In this document: positions 35,161-43,603 of the stretch, piece after piece
Position numbering within the stretch: position 1 is the stretch's first letter
Layout: every line of letters starts with the position of its first letter
NCBI GenBank assembly: GCA_016715815.1
Contig: JADJXN010000004.1
Location: forward strand, 62,001 to 126,000
Origin: Oligoflexia bacterium
Lineage (GTDB): Bacteria; Bdellovibrionota; Bdellovibrionia; JABDDW01
DNA: 64,000 bases
Direction of reading: 5' to 3'
Position numbers and translations under genes: made by a program
The notes under the pieces: model-generated
Told to the model about the DNA's origin: nothing
The model's database searches: none
What the model saw: only the letters and a program-made list of their open reading frames with translations

Positions 35161-36000
35161 TTAGCTCCCGCCAAATCTGAAATCTTTAACTTTTCTACAG
35201 CGCATGTAGGGCACTTGGTGTGTGCCACTTTGAGCAAGGGTGGAAAAACATTCTTCTAGGTTCATAAATAGGCCAGGAACATCTTTAGATATCTCATAAA
35301 TCCATTTTACCTTTAAAATAGTCCCATCTTTTAGAGTTTGTACCTCATAAAAGGAAATACGTGTGGAGTTTACTTTGCAATTTGGGATTTGCGCACAGTT
35401 TGCTGTTTCATAGGGGTGCTTTAGCACTTTTAAATCAAAATACTTTACGGCAATAACAGTATTATCATCTTCAGAAGAGAGTTTTAGCTTCTGATTGTCC
35501 AAAGAAAATGTTTTTACTCTTCTTAGTGGTTCCAGCTTTTCTTGCCCCACTGCCGTAGGGCGCGTTATCTCAACTTTTTTAAATAAAGCCACAACCTTAG
35601 TGGCAAATGTTTTTATTTTGGCAAAAAGCGTAGTTGCTTCTTTGGCTTTATTTTTTAAAGCCCCTTGAGGGCGTACTTTTTCAATACTTTTTAAAACTTG
35701 CTCTCCCGTTTCTGCATCTCTAATAGAATAAACAATAAATTTATCATTAATTTCTACAACTTTGTAATCAGCAGAGGCAGCCACTTCAGATTGGCTTAAA
35801 ATTTGATCAATAATTCTTACAGTACCAAAATCCCCAACTTTATAAGACTTTTCATTATACATTTCTGCTTGCGCTTCATCTAAAGCACTTTGAACCTCGT
35901 CAGCAGAAACGGGGTTGCCTTCCATATCATCGGTAGGGGGTTTAATGTTGCAAGAAGTAAGTAAAGTAAGTGCTACAAAAGAGAGTAAAATATGTTTCAT
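35161..36000 (-). CDS. Lipoprotein of unknown function
   Basis: A 279-residue protein with a lipoprotein signal (MKHILLSFVALTLLTSC, lipobox LTSC). The mature part is a mixed domain with two cysteines (ANCAQIPNCK) and a further pair (EECFSTL, MRCRKV). No family recognised. The start at 36000 overlaps the end of the frameshifted GNAT gene by four bases, so the two were probably one transcript. Confidence 0.72.
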   Translation of the reverse strand: MKHILLSFVALTLLTSCNIKPPTDDMEGNPVSADEVQSALDEAQAEMYNEKSYKVGDFGTVRIIDQILSQSEVAASADYKVVEINDKFIVYSIRDAETGEQVLKSIEKVRPQGALKNKAKEATTLFAKIKTFATKVVALFKKVEITRPTAVGQEKLEPLRRVKTFSLDNQKLKLSSEDDNTVIAVKYFDLKVLKHPYETANCAQIPNCKVNSTRISFYEVQTLKDGTILKVKWIYEISKDVPGLFMNLEECFSTLAQSGTHQVPYMRCRKVKDFRFGGS

Positions 36001-37095
36001 ATGCTGTCCCATCCCCAAACCCACATTTCTATTGGAAATATGCGGTCTAAAATTTCATTAAGTTCTTTTCCGTGGTCTGCAAGTTTGCTTGGCTTTAGTG
36101 GGCCAAAAATTATTTTAATAATATCAGATTCCTGATCTGTTTTAAATTGGGCATCACCAATGCCATAATAATAAAAACCATCTTTATATTCTAAATTAAA
36201 ATTTTCAATTCCCCATTCAAGTTTGGCATTTCTAATTATTTTTTGAAAAAACATTTCAGGATTTACAATTTTTATTAAACCCAAAAAACCCTCAACTTTA
36301 CTTATCTCTGCTTCAGTTAACTTTCTAATTAAGCCTTGGCTGTGTGCTGGGCTTATTAAAGTAACAGGCTCTTGTTTTTGATTTCTAATATGAGACACAA
36401 GGGCAAGTACTGCATCCACATTGCCACCCCATTCATGAATGTATCCTTGAAGATCTGCACCCTTTCCTTCAACAGCATAACCAGCAAGTAGACCTTCAGC
36501 TTGTCCAAGCGGTGTAGAGCCTAGAATTGGGAATGGTGAGATACTTTGTAAAATCATCAAGATTTCTTACAGCGCCTACGCTGTGTTGGGAGTAAATTCT
36601 ATAAAGGGCTTGGGGGTCTACTTTATTACTATCAAGAATTTTAAAATTATTTTTAACATTTAAAGGTTTATCAATAAGAAGGCTTACTTCAGAACCAGCC
36701 AATTCAAATCCAAGTTTTCTGTAAAAATCATAAAGGTTGCTCCACAAAATAGCAAAATCGCAATCTTGTTTTTTAATTTCATTTAAACATTCTTGAATGA
36801 CATTTTGGCTAAGCCCAGAGTTTCTATGTTTTTCATTGGTAATAACACTTCCAATGCAGCCCACTTTAAAAACAGCACGCCTTGTTTTTGTTAGAAGTGG
36901 CTTAATTACAGCATGGCTTAAAATTTCATCAGGTGTTTTTATAATTCTAAAGTTATGAAGGTTATGCTCTGTAAAAACAGTGGGGTACTCATCCGCAACC
37001 GACCATGTAGAGTTTTGTCTTAGGTTTGTATCTAAGAACTTTACGATATCAGTATATTCTGTATTTGTTGGTGCTCTAGGTCCTTCCATTTTCAT
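35997..37095 (-). pseudogene. GNAT acetyltransferase split by a frameshift
   Basis: The first segment (from 37095 to the stop at 36496) has GNAT features (GCIGSVITNEKHRNSGLSQ, the acetyl-CoA loop, and LWSNLYDFYRKLGFEL) and ends RLYTAWTS. The second frame, +1, begins at about 36510 and continues the same protein with AEGLLAGYAVEGKGADLQGY and HEWGGN, running to 35997. The two would join if one base were skipped near ACAAGCTGAAGG (36503-36514). So the gene is either disrupted or contains a sequencing error. The full product would be about 365 residues. Substrate unknown; the start at 37095 is tentative. Confidence 0.7.
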
Positions 37096-37204
37096 AATTG
37101 TAGCACAAAAAGGCCTACTGTTCCCACGGTGTTCCTTTTTGACAAAAGTCAAGTCGAGTTCAAAAAACAAACTTTGGTCCTGCAAAAAAAATATACAAAA
37201 TTCC

Positions 37205-37231
37205 TAAAGTTCTAAAAAGGACATCCGATCT
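37205..37231 (+). promoter_or_regulatory. Sigma-28 (FliA) type promoter
   Basis: TAAAGTTC (37205-37212), an 11-base spacer, then TCCGATCT (37224-37231). This matches the sigma-28 consensus TAAAGTTT-N11-GCCGATAA at seven of eight positions in the -35 box and at the CCGAT core of the -10 box. It lies about 97 bases upstream of the first flagellin start. Confidence 0.75.
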
Positions 37232-37238
37232 GAAGTGT

Positions 37239-37304
37239 GTAAGGGATGGTCTCTTACGAAGCTCAAATGAGGCATGAAGCCTCGACTCTTCACAGTAAGT
37301 GAAG
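37239..37304 (+). promoter_or_regulatory. Three tandem stem-loops in the leader of flagellin 1
   Basis: GTAAGGGA/TCTCTTAC (37239-37257, one G-U pair), GAGGC/GCCTC (37269-37283, loop 5) and CTTCAC/GTGAAG (37288-37304, loop 5) stand in a row between the sigma-28 promoter and the AAGGAGGA ribosome binding site. They may stabilise the mRNA or bind a regulator. Confidence 0.55.
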
Positions 37305-37327
37305 CGTACACATTCAAGGAGGATGAT

Positions 37328-38176
37328 ATGGGCTTAAGAATTAATACAAACGTGGCGTCTATCAATGCGCAACGTAACCTAATGGGCACTAAGCTGGCAC
37401 ATGATAAAAGCTTAGAGCGCCTGTCTTCAGGTTCAAGAATCAATAGAGCAGGTGATGATGCTGCAGGACTTGCGATCTCAGAGAGCCTAAGAGCGCAACT
37501 TCGCGGTTTAAAGCAAGCATCACGTAACGCACAAGATGGTATTTCACTTGTGCAAGTAGCAGAGGGTGGTCTTAACGAGATCAGTAACATCTTAATTCGT
37601 CTGCGCGAATTAGGTGTGCAAGCCGCTTCTGATACTGTTGGTCCTGTTGAAAGACAATTCTTAAATGTTGAGTATGAACAACTCATACAAGAGATTCAGA
37701 GAATTGCTGATGGATCAGAATTTAACTCAACAAATCTATTAAATGGCACTGGTGCTGTATTTGATATCCAAGTCGGCATTAGAAACAACCCTAATATTGA
37801 CAGAATTATGTTTGATGCTTCCAAAGCAGATTCTACAACTGCAGCTTTAGGTGTTAACTTAACATCTGTTGCGGATAAAGCTTCTGCACAAAACTCTCTT
37901 GCAGCAATAGACAACGCTATTATCAGCGTGTCCGCTATGAGAGCAGATTTTGGAGCCTTACAAAATCGTCTTCAATCAACTGTTAACAATTTAGCTGTAA
38001 GCAATGAGAACATGTCAGCTGCGAACAGCCGAATCAGAGACGTTGATGTTGCTGAGGAAACCTCAGAGTTGACGAGAAACAACATCTTGCTGCAAGCAGG
38101 CACAAGTGTCCTTGCGCAAGCGAACCAATCTAACGGTATAGCGTTATCACTGTTAAAGCAGTCATTTGGTGGATGA
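37328..38176 (+). CDS. Flagellin 1
   Basis: A 282-residue filament subunit without a large variable domain. Conserved D0/D1 N-terminus (MGLRINTNVASINAQRNL, SSGSRINRAGDDAAGLAIS) and C-terminus (ALQNRLQSTVNNLAVSNENM, AANSRIRDVDVAEE, LLQAGTSVLAQANQ). AAGGAGGAT precedes the ATG. It has a sigma-28 promoter and a structured leader. The stop lies in a hairpin (TGGATGAT/ATCATCCA, 38170-38193). It is paralogous to the second flagellin 350 bases downstream, and the two could form one filament of several subunits. Confidence 0.96.
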   Translation: MGLRINTNVASINAQRNLMGTKLAHDKSLERLSSGSRINRAGDDAAGLAISESLRAQLRGLKQASRNAQDGISLVQVAEGGLNEISNILIRLRELGVQAASDTVGPVERQFLNVEYEQLIQEIQRIADGSEFNSTNLLNGTGAVFDIQVGIRNNPNIDRIMFDASKADSTTAALGVNLTSVADKASAQNSLAAIDNAIISVSAMRADFGALQNRLQSTVNNLAVSNENMSAANSRIRDVDVAEETSELTRNNILLQAGTSVLAQANQSNGIALSLLKQSFGG

Positions 38177-38311
38177 TTTTAACTTATCATCCATGGCAAA
38201 TGACCTTTGGCTAAATAACACTGTAACCTTAGGAATTGGTGTCGGCTAATAAAAACTTGAATCGTGGCCGCACGACATTAACACTTGTAGTTTCCTGCGA
38301 ACAAAATTGTG

Positions 38312-38338
38312 CCCTCGGAGCTTACGGAGCTCCGGGGG
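38312..38338 (+). terminator. Strong hairpin between flagellin genes
   Basis: CCCTCGGAGC (38312-38321) with GCTCCGGGGG (38329-38338): ten pairs with one T-G, loop TTACGGA. It has no proper T-run after it, so it may terminate weakly or protect the flagellin 1 mRNA 3' end. Confidence 0.45.
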
Positions 38339-38456
38339 ACTTATCTAACAAAATCAAAAAACCAAAAAAATAAAATCTAGACTCAAAAAAAAATTAATTT
38401 CTGTCGATGAGTTATGCGAAGCAGTTTTCATGGTGAAAGCCGTTTCATATAACCCA

Positions 38457-38509
38457 CAGGCATGATGCCTGAGGTGGCCAATAAGGATGGCCCGAAACAA
38501 GGAGGTTTC
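38457..38509 (+). promoter_or_regulatory. Three tandem stem-loops in the leader of flagellin 2
   Basis: CAGGCAT/ATGCCTG (38457-38471), GGCCA/TGGCC (38476-38492) and GAAAC/GTTTC (38494-38509). The loop of the third is AAGGAG, a ribosome binding site for the four-codon ORF that follows. The arrangement parallels that of flagellin 1. Confidence 0.55.
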
Positions 38510-38513
38510 TTTT

Positions 38514-38528
38514 ATGCAAGGAGGATAA
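38514..38528 (+). other. Four-codon leader ORF containing the flagellin ribosome binding site
   Basis: ATG CAA GGA GGA TAA (MQGG). It has its own AAGGAGG eight bases upstream (38499-38505), partly in a hairpin loop, and its codons are themselves the AAGGAGGA ribosome binding site of flagellin 2, whose ATG (38530) starts one base after the TAA. Translation of the mini-ORF would cover the flagellin site. That it is translated is inference. Confidence 0.45.
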
Positions 38529-38529
38529 T

Positions 38530-39363
38530 ATGGGTTTTAGAATAACCACTAACGTGGCGTCTATTAATGCGCAGAGGAATTTAACAAATTCTCAGTATGC
38601 GCTACAAAACTCAATGGCACGCCTCGCTTCGGGCTCAAGAATAAACAAAGCAGCCGACGATGCAGCGGGCCTTGCGATCTCAGAAAATTTAAGAGCGTTA
38701 ATTCGCGGTCTGAGACAAGCAAACAGAAACGCAAATGACGGTATCAGCTTAGTGCAAACGGCTGAGGGCGGACTAAACGAGATTGGAAATATCTTAGTTC
38801 GCTTTAGAGAGCTAGCAATCCAGGCCTCTTCAGATACCGTGGGTGATAGAGAAAGGCATTTTTTGGATGCCGAGTATCAGCAGCTCAAACAGGAGTTGCA
38901 GAGAATTGCTGAAGTAACAAGGTTTAACGGGCGTGACCTGTTAAACGGAACTGGTGGGATTTTTACGGTTCAAGTTGGAATTCATAATGACGACTTTAAA
39001 GACCGTATCTCCTACAATGCTTCAGCAGCAGATGCAACATTAGAAGCTTTAGGGTTAACCATGCTTGAAATAGGCACAAAAGAGGGAGCCCAAAGATCTT
39101 TAACTAATGTTGACGATGCCCAGCTTTCTGTAAACGCAATGAGAGCAAACTTTGGAGCATTACAAAATAGACTACAGTCAACGGTGAATAACTTAGGTGT
39201 GAGTGAGGAAAACTTATCAGCAGCCAACTCTAGAGTAAGAGACACAGATGTGGCGGCGGAATCCTCAGAGATAGTAAGGCATAACATCTTACTACAAGCA
39301 GGTGTGAGCGTATTATCGCAAGCAAATGCTGTACACCAAATCGCACTGAAGCTGTTGCAATAA
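38530..39363 (+). CDS. Flagellin 2
   Basis: A 277-residue flagellin closely related to flagellin 1 (MGFRITTNVASINAQRNL, AADDAAGLAISENL, ALQNRLQSTVNNLGVSEENL, AANSRVRDTDVAAESSEI, ending QANAVHQIALKLLQ). AAGGAGGAT precedes the ATG. It lacks the last few residues of flagellin 1. Together the two form a tandem array, as common in Bdellovibrio-type multi-flagellin filaments. Confidence 0.95.
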   Translation: MGFRITTNVASINAQRNLTNSQYALQNSMARLASGSRINKAADDAAGLAISENLRALIRGLRQANRNANDGISLVQTAEGGLNEIGNILVRFRELAIQASSDTVGDRERHFLDAEYQQLKQELQRIAEVTRFNGRDLLNGTGGIFTVQVGIHNDDFKDRISYNASAADATLEALGLTMLEIGTKEGAQRSLTNVDDAQLSVNAMRANFGALQNRLQSTVNNLGVSEENLSAANSRVRDTDVAAESSEIVRHNILLQAGVSVLSQANAVHQIALKLLQ

Positions 39364-39383
39364 TAACCACGCAAAGGAGTTTT

Positions 39384-39479
39384 ATGACATACTCAATGAC
39401 TTGGATTTTAACAGCTGCCGCAGCACTTATGGCAGGAAGCTTGGCCTCAATGGCATCTTTAATGACGGGCTGGCTTTAA
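39384..39479 (+). CDS. Small hydrophobic protein (31 residues) downstream of flagellin 2
   Basis: An ATG at 39384 preceded by a near-perfect AAAGGAG opens 31 codons, ending just before a strong terminator. The product (MTYSMTWILTAAAALMAGSL, then ASMASLMTGWL) is one hydrophobic helix with five Met. It begins 20 bases after the flagellin 2 stop and so shares its transcript. Function unknown; it may be a small membrane protein linked to motility. Confidence 0.65.
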   Translation: MTYSMTWILTAAAALMAGSLASMASLMTGWL

Positions 39480-39493
39480 TAACAAAAACAAAA

Positions 39494-39535
39494 AGCGGGA
39501 TTGCTTAATAAAATAGGCAATCCCGCTGATTTTTT
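39494..39535 (+). terminator. Bidirectional rho-independent terminator after the flagellin locus
   Basis: A perfect 11-bp stem, AGCGGGATTGC (39494-39504) with GCAATCCCGCT (39517-39527), loop 12, then GATTTTTT. An A-rich run on the other side also gives a T-rich tail on the opposite strand, so it can serve the convergent ubiB-like gene too. Confidence 0.85.
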
Positions 39536-39589
39536 AAATCAAATATAACCCCTATAATTACCAAAAACTACCTGCTATGTTTTGGTAAT

Positions 39590-41224
39590 TTATCTAATAC
39601 GAAAGAAAAGGATGAAAGAAATAAAATATGACACAAGGCTCAACACAGGGATGCCATATATTTCAGGTCCCTTTGGAGTTATAAAAACCAAAGTTCCAAC
39701 AACAACAAGGGCCAAAATAACAAGAGCACGGGATATGTTTTTACCAGAATTTTCTACAGAATTTTTTAAATCCAATATTTCTGCAACATGTATATCAAAA
39801 GCAAAATCTCGTGAGTTAAGCTTTCTCATGAGCTGTTTTAGTTGCCGTGGCAGTACTGCAAGAAATGAAGAAGTATCACGGCCAAACTGAGTTAGATCTT
39901 TCATGACCCTTGTTGGGTCAAGCTTTGAAATGACAATGGCTTGGGAAAACTCAAGCATGTGGCTTAAAATATCAAAATCTTTTAACACAAGCCTACCCAT
40001 GCCTTCAACAGTGACAACAGCTTTAAAAAACAGCATTAATTCAGATGGCATTATAATTTGATGTTTTGCTGCAATGGATGTTGATTCCATTAAAAGTTTA
40101 CCTAAATTAACATTTTTAAATGTCATTCCATAGTAGGGGCCAAAAAGATCTCTGATTTCTTTACTAAACTGGTCAATATTAATATTTCCATTATAAGGTG
40201 CAAGCTCTACATATTCATAAGTGAGGGCCTCATAATCTTCAGTGCCTATGGCTAAAAGCATATTTGCAACTGAGTCTTTTGTTTTTGGTGAAAGACGCCC
40301 GACAACGCCAAAATCAACAAGGCCAATTCTATTTTCACTCATCACAAATAGGTTGCCGGCATGCAAATCCCCATGAAAAAGGCCATGGGTAAAAACCATT
40401 TCAAAAAAAGCCTTTAAGCCATTTTTAACAACTTGTTCTCTATCTATGTTTCCTGCTTCATTGCTGTAATGAATTTGGCTAAGCGGCAGCCCTTCAAGTT
40501 TTTGCATAGTTAAAACTTTTTGAGAGCAATAATTGTCATAAACTTTCGGGATGACAATAAAATCCTCTCCAGAAAAGTTATTTGAAATTCGTTTCATATT
40601 ATTAGCTTCAATTAAAAAATTTGTTTCAAGCTCTAGGGTTTTAAAAAACTCATCCACTATTGTTTTAGGTGAGTAAACGCGCGACTCAGGCACATACTTT
40701 TCTACTAAATTGGCAATGGTGTATAAAACATTAAGATCATTTTTAATTAAGCTAACAATTCCGGGACGCTGAACTTTTACAACTACCACTTCCCCTGTTT
40801 TTAATTTTGCCTGGTGTACTTGTGCAATACTGGCTGCTGCTAGTGGTTCCTTTTCAAAGCTTTCATAAATTTCAGTAATGGGTTTGTTAAATTCTTGCTC
40901 AATTGTGAGTTTAATTTCTTCAAAACTCACAGGGGCTACTTGGTCATGAAATTTTTTAAATTCAGCTACAAAGTCAGCAGGGATGAGGTTGGGGCGAGTG
41001 CTTAATAGTTGACCAAGTTTTACAAAGGTGGGGCCAAGTTCTTCAAATGCTAAGCGCGCACGTTCAGCGGCGCTTAGCTTTTCTATTTCTTCTTCCCTTT
41101 TTGTGATTTTTTTTAGAATAAACTGGTCCAGCCGCGCTCTTTCCAGAACGTTGTGGAAACCGTGTTTGCCAAACACGCTCACTATTTGTTTGAGTCTGTT
41201 GGCGCTGGTCAGTAGGTTGGACAT
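39590..41224 (-). CDS. ABC1/UbiB-family atypical kinase
   Basis: A 544-residue protein of the UbiB/ADCK family linked to ubiquinone synthesis or lipid homeostasis. Family KxGQ in FVKLGQLLSTRPNLIP, the Ala-rich loop AAASIAQVH, ATP-Lys in VVVKVQRPG, the catalytic HGDLHAGNLF, and DFG in GLVDFGVVGRL. Two membrane helices end the protein (about residues 500-542). The start at 41224 lies 161 bases inside the upstream RNase R gene in another frame; the N-terminal RLKQIVSVFGKHGF still fits the family, so the overlap seems real. Confidence 0.88.
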   Translation of the reverse strand: MSNLLTSANRLKQIVSVFGKHGFHNVLERARLDQFILKKITKREEEIEKLSAAERARLAFEELGPTFVKLGQLLSTRPNLIPADFVAEFKKFHDQVAPVSFEEIKLTIEQEFNKPITEIYESFEKEPLAAASIAQVHQAKLKTGEVVVVKVQRPGIVSLIKNDLNVLYTIANLVEKYVPESRVYSPKTIVDEFFKTLELETNFLIEANNMKRISNNFSGEDFIVIPKVYDNYCSQKVLTMQKLEGLPLSQIHYSNEAGNIDREQVVKNGLKAFFEMVFTHGLFHGDLHAGNLFVMSENRIGLVDFGVVGRLSPKTKDSVANMLLAIGTEDYEALTYEYVELAPYNGNINIDQFSKEIRDLFGPYYGMTFKNVNLGKLLMESTSIAAKHQIIMPSELMLFFKAVVTVEGMGRLVLKDFDILSHMLEFSQAIVISKLDPTRVMKDLTQFGRDTSSFLAVLPRQLKQLMRKLNSRDFAFDIHVAEILDLKNSVENSGKNISRALVILALVVVGTLVFITPKGPEIYGIPVLSLVSYFISFILFFRIR

Positions 41225-43169
41225 AGTTATGATTTACCCATTCAAAATCAATTTCGCGAGAAGATTCATCCACCCGCAGTACTTTTACTTCTACCACATC
41301 TCCTAAGCTGATCACAGTTTTGGTTTTTTTGCCAATAAGCTTGTGTGTTGTGTCATGATAGCTAAATATATCAAAAAACAAGGTATCAAGGGCAACTAGG
41401 CCATCAACGTCATAATCTCTTAATTGTACAAAAAAGCCAAATTTAACAACGCCGGTAACCATTCCGGAAAAGTTTTTCCCAATTTTATCCTTCATAAAGC
41501 GGCAGCGCTTTGTGGCCACAAGATCCCTTTCGGCCTGCGTTGCTCGTTGCTCACAGGCTGAAAGGTGAAGACCAGCTTGGAGCATGTTTTGCATTTCTTC
41601 TTCATGGTGGCGCTCAGATAAAGATTCGCCATTTAAAATTCTCTTTAGAGTTCTGTGTACAATAAGATCTGGGTAGCGCCTAATAGGGGATGTAAAATGG
41701 GTGTAATATTTAAAACCTAAACCAAAATGCCCTTTATTATCTTGGTGGTATTGAGCCTGCTTCATTGAGCGTAGAGTAAGTATACTTAAAATGGTTTCTT
41801 GAGCTTTACCCTTCATTTGATCAAGCATTTTCATTATATTTTTTTGTATACTTCCGCCGCCAGTGAGCCTTGCGCGAACTCCCCAGTTATGGGCCATAAT
41901 TTCAAGCTCTTTTAACTTTTCACTAAAAGGCTCTTCATGAATGCGAAACAGACTTGGGAATTTTTTTTCAGTAATAAATTTAGCAACAACAATATTTGCT
42001 AAAAGCATAAACTCTTCAATAAGCCTATGAGCAAAAAGACGATTAGCGCGTAAAACATCAACAGGGTTACCACTAGCGTCTAATACAATTTGAGATTCTG
42101 GAATATCTAAATCAAGACTTCCTTCTTGAAAGCGCTTTTTCATGAGAATATGAGCAATATCTGACATCAACATCACGTTTTCTTTTATGTCAGTAAATTT
42201 AGCTACTTCATTACCGTCTATAATTTCTTGAACCTCTCCATAAATCATGCGGTGGTGGCTCATAAAAACGGCTTCATAAATTTCATAGGACTGAATATGG
42301 CCTGAAAAATCTAAATCAATTTCTGTCACCATTGCAAGACGTGGCAAGTGCGGGTTTAGTGAGCAAAGGTGATTTGATAATTTCTCTGGAAGCATTGGCA
42401 CTACCATATCTGGAAAATAAACGCTAGTGCCGCGGTTATAGGCATCATTATCAAGGGCTGAACCCTGTTTGACGTAGTGGCTCACATCGGCAATGGCAAC
42501 CCATACTTTAAAGCCGTTTTTAAATTTTTCTGCATAGACGGCATCATCAAAATCTCTTGCCGTTGCACCATCAATGGTAACAAATTTTTTATCTCTTAAA
42601 TCTTTTCTGTCTTGGTAATCACCGGGGCTTACCTCATCAGGAAGTGTTTCTAATTCCTTTAAAGTTTTATGAGAGAACTCAAAGGGAATTCTTTTTTCAT
42701 AAATTATTTTTTTTGTATCAATTTTAGGATCTCCAAAGACTCCTAAAACTTCTAAAACTTTTCCGCAAAATCCTTCTTCTTCACCTGGGAAGTGTAAAAC
42801 TTCAACCACAACTAAATCATTATCTTTAGCGTTTCCAACAAGCTCTTCTTTTATAAGTAGGTTTTCCCCCCAAGCCTTTGATTCATCAAAAACAAGCCCA
42901 CCTGTTCCAACAACAGCTTTTTTAAATTTACCTACAACTTTGTTATGTGCTCTTTGAAGCACTTGAGTAATCTCACCTGAGAAGCGGCCATCGGGTTCAC
43001 GGGTTCTATCTACCTCAACAAGGTCATCGGTCATAATGCCTATCATGGTGTGTCTTGGTAGGTAGACGTCTTCATATTGTGGGTCTGTGGGTATGAGAAA
43101 GCCAAAGCCATCGGGGTTTCTTTTCACATGCCCTTTAATTTTAAAGCTTTTATTTGATCTTCTAGACAT
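41064..43169 (-). CDS. rnr: Ribonuclease R (RNase II family 3'-5' exoribonuclease)
   Basis: A 701-residue protein: N-terminal cold-shock domains (VKRNPDGFGFLIP), the RNB catalytic domain with ARDFDDAVYAEK, AIADVSHYVKQGS and YCHFTSPIRRYPDL-like YTHFTSPIRRYPDL, and a C-terminal S1 domain (GMVTGVVKFGFFVQL). It ends in a Lys/Arg-rich tail (KKNHKKGRRNRKAKRR), as in many RNase R. The last 161 bases also code for the start of the UbiB-like protein in another frame. RNase R degrades structured RNA and takes part in ribosome and tmRNA quality control. Confidence 0.94.
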   Translation of the reverse strand: MSRRSNKSFKIKGHVKRNPDGFGFLIPTDPQYEDVYLPRHTMIGIMTDDLVEVDRTREPDGRFSGEITQVLQRAHNKVVGKFKKAVVGTGGLVFDESKAWGENLLIKEELVGNAKDNDLVVVEVLHFPGEEEGFCGKVLEVLGVFGDPKIDTKKIIYEKRIPFEFSHKTLKELETLPDEVSPGDYQDRKDLRDKKFVTIDGATARDFDDAVYAEKFKNGFKVWVAIADVSHYVKQGSALDNDAYNRGTSVYFPDMVVPMLPEKLSNHLCSLNPHLPRLAMVTEIDLDFSGHIQSYEIYEAVFMSHHRMIYGEVQEIIDGNEVAKFTDIKENVMLMSDIAHILMKKRFQEGSLDLDIPESQIVLDASGNPVDVLRANRLFAHRLIEEFMLLANIVVAKFITEKKFPSLFRIHEEPFSEKLKELEIMAHNWGVRARLTGGGSIQKNIMKMLDQMKGKAQETILSILTLRSMKQAQYHQDNKGHFGLGFKYYTHFTSPIRRYPDLIVHRTLKRILNGESLSERHHEEEMQNMLQAGLHLSACEQRATQAERDLVATKRCRFMKDKIGKNFSGMVTGVVKFGFFVQLRDYDVDGLVALDTLFFDIFSYHDTTHKLIGKKTKTVISLGDVVEVKVLRVDESSREIDFEWVNHNYVQPTDQRQQTQTNSERVWQTRFPQRSGKSAAGPVYSKKNHKKGRRNRKAKRR

Positions 43170-43198
43170 ATACCAAGAGTATTGTTTATTTTATACCT

Positions 43199-43603
43199 AT
43201 GCAATACTGGATTCTTAAAACCGAGCCCGATGTGTTTTCTTTTGAAGATCTTATAAATAAAAAAACGGCTTGTTGGGACGGAGTGCGTAACTACCAAGCC
43301 AGGAAGAATCTGCGTTTGATGGAGCTTGGAGACATCGCCATTATTTATCATAGTAATATTGGTAAAGAGGCTGTTGGCATTGCAAAAGTAGTTAAAAAAG
43401 CCTACCAAGACCCTACTACTAAACAAGATTGGTCAGCTGTTGATGTTGTGCCTATTGAAAAGCTTAAAAAGCCAGTGAGCTTAGAGCAAATGAAGAAGGA
43501 TAAAATACTTAAAAATATAAGTCTTGTGCGGCAATCTAGGCTTTCTGTAAGCCCTATTTCAAAAAATGATTTTGAGCGTATTAAAACCTTAAGTAAAATT
43601 TAG
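43199..43603 (+). CDS. EVE-domain protein (YTH-like RNA/DNA-base reader)
   Basis: A 134-residue protein of the EVE family: MQYWILKTEPDVFSFEDL at the start, WDGVRNYQARKNLR (ligand-binding region), YHSNIGKEAVGIAKV and LVRQSRLSVSPIS. EVE domains resemble YTH and PUA folds and probably bind modified bases. It is divergent from rnr (29 bases apart). Its stop codon overlaps that of the M23 peptidase gene. Confidence 0.92.
   Translation: MQYWILKTEPDVFSFEDLINKKTACWDGVRNYQARKNLRLMELGDIAIIYHSNIGKEAVGIAKVVKKAYQDPTTKQDWSAVDVVPIEKLKKPVSLEQMKKDKILKNISLVRQSRLSVSPISKNDFERIKTLSKI

Larger units (their letters stand above)
38177..38529. other. Intergenic region between the two flagellin genes
   Basis: No protein gene is seen except the four-codon ORF at 38514. 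It contains the end of a hairpin at the flagellin 1 stop (38170-38193), a strong GC-rich hairpin (38312-38338), an A-rich stretch (38346-38400) and a three-hairpin leader (38457-38509). I could not find a good sigma-28 promoter for flagellin 2, so its promoter is unclear. Confidence 0.5.

Noticed and set aside
37204..37686. 160-codon open frame on the minus strand over flagellin 1
   Set aside because: It is antisense to the conserved flagellin N-terminus, with Ser/Leu/Arg-rich low-complexity translation and no ribosome binding site; a shadow of flagellin codon use.
38384..38410. A sigma-28 promoter for flagellin 2 around GTCGATGA
   Set aside because: The -10-like box has no TAAAG-type -35 box at 11 bases spacing; the upstream sequence is only A-rich.
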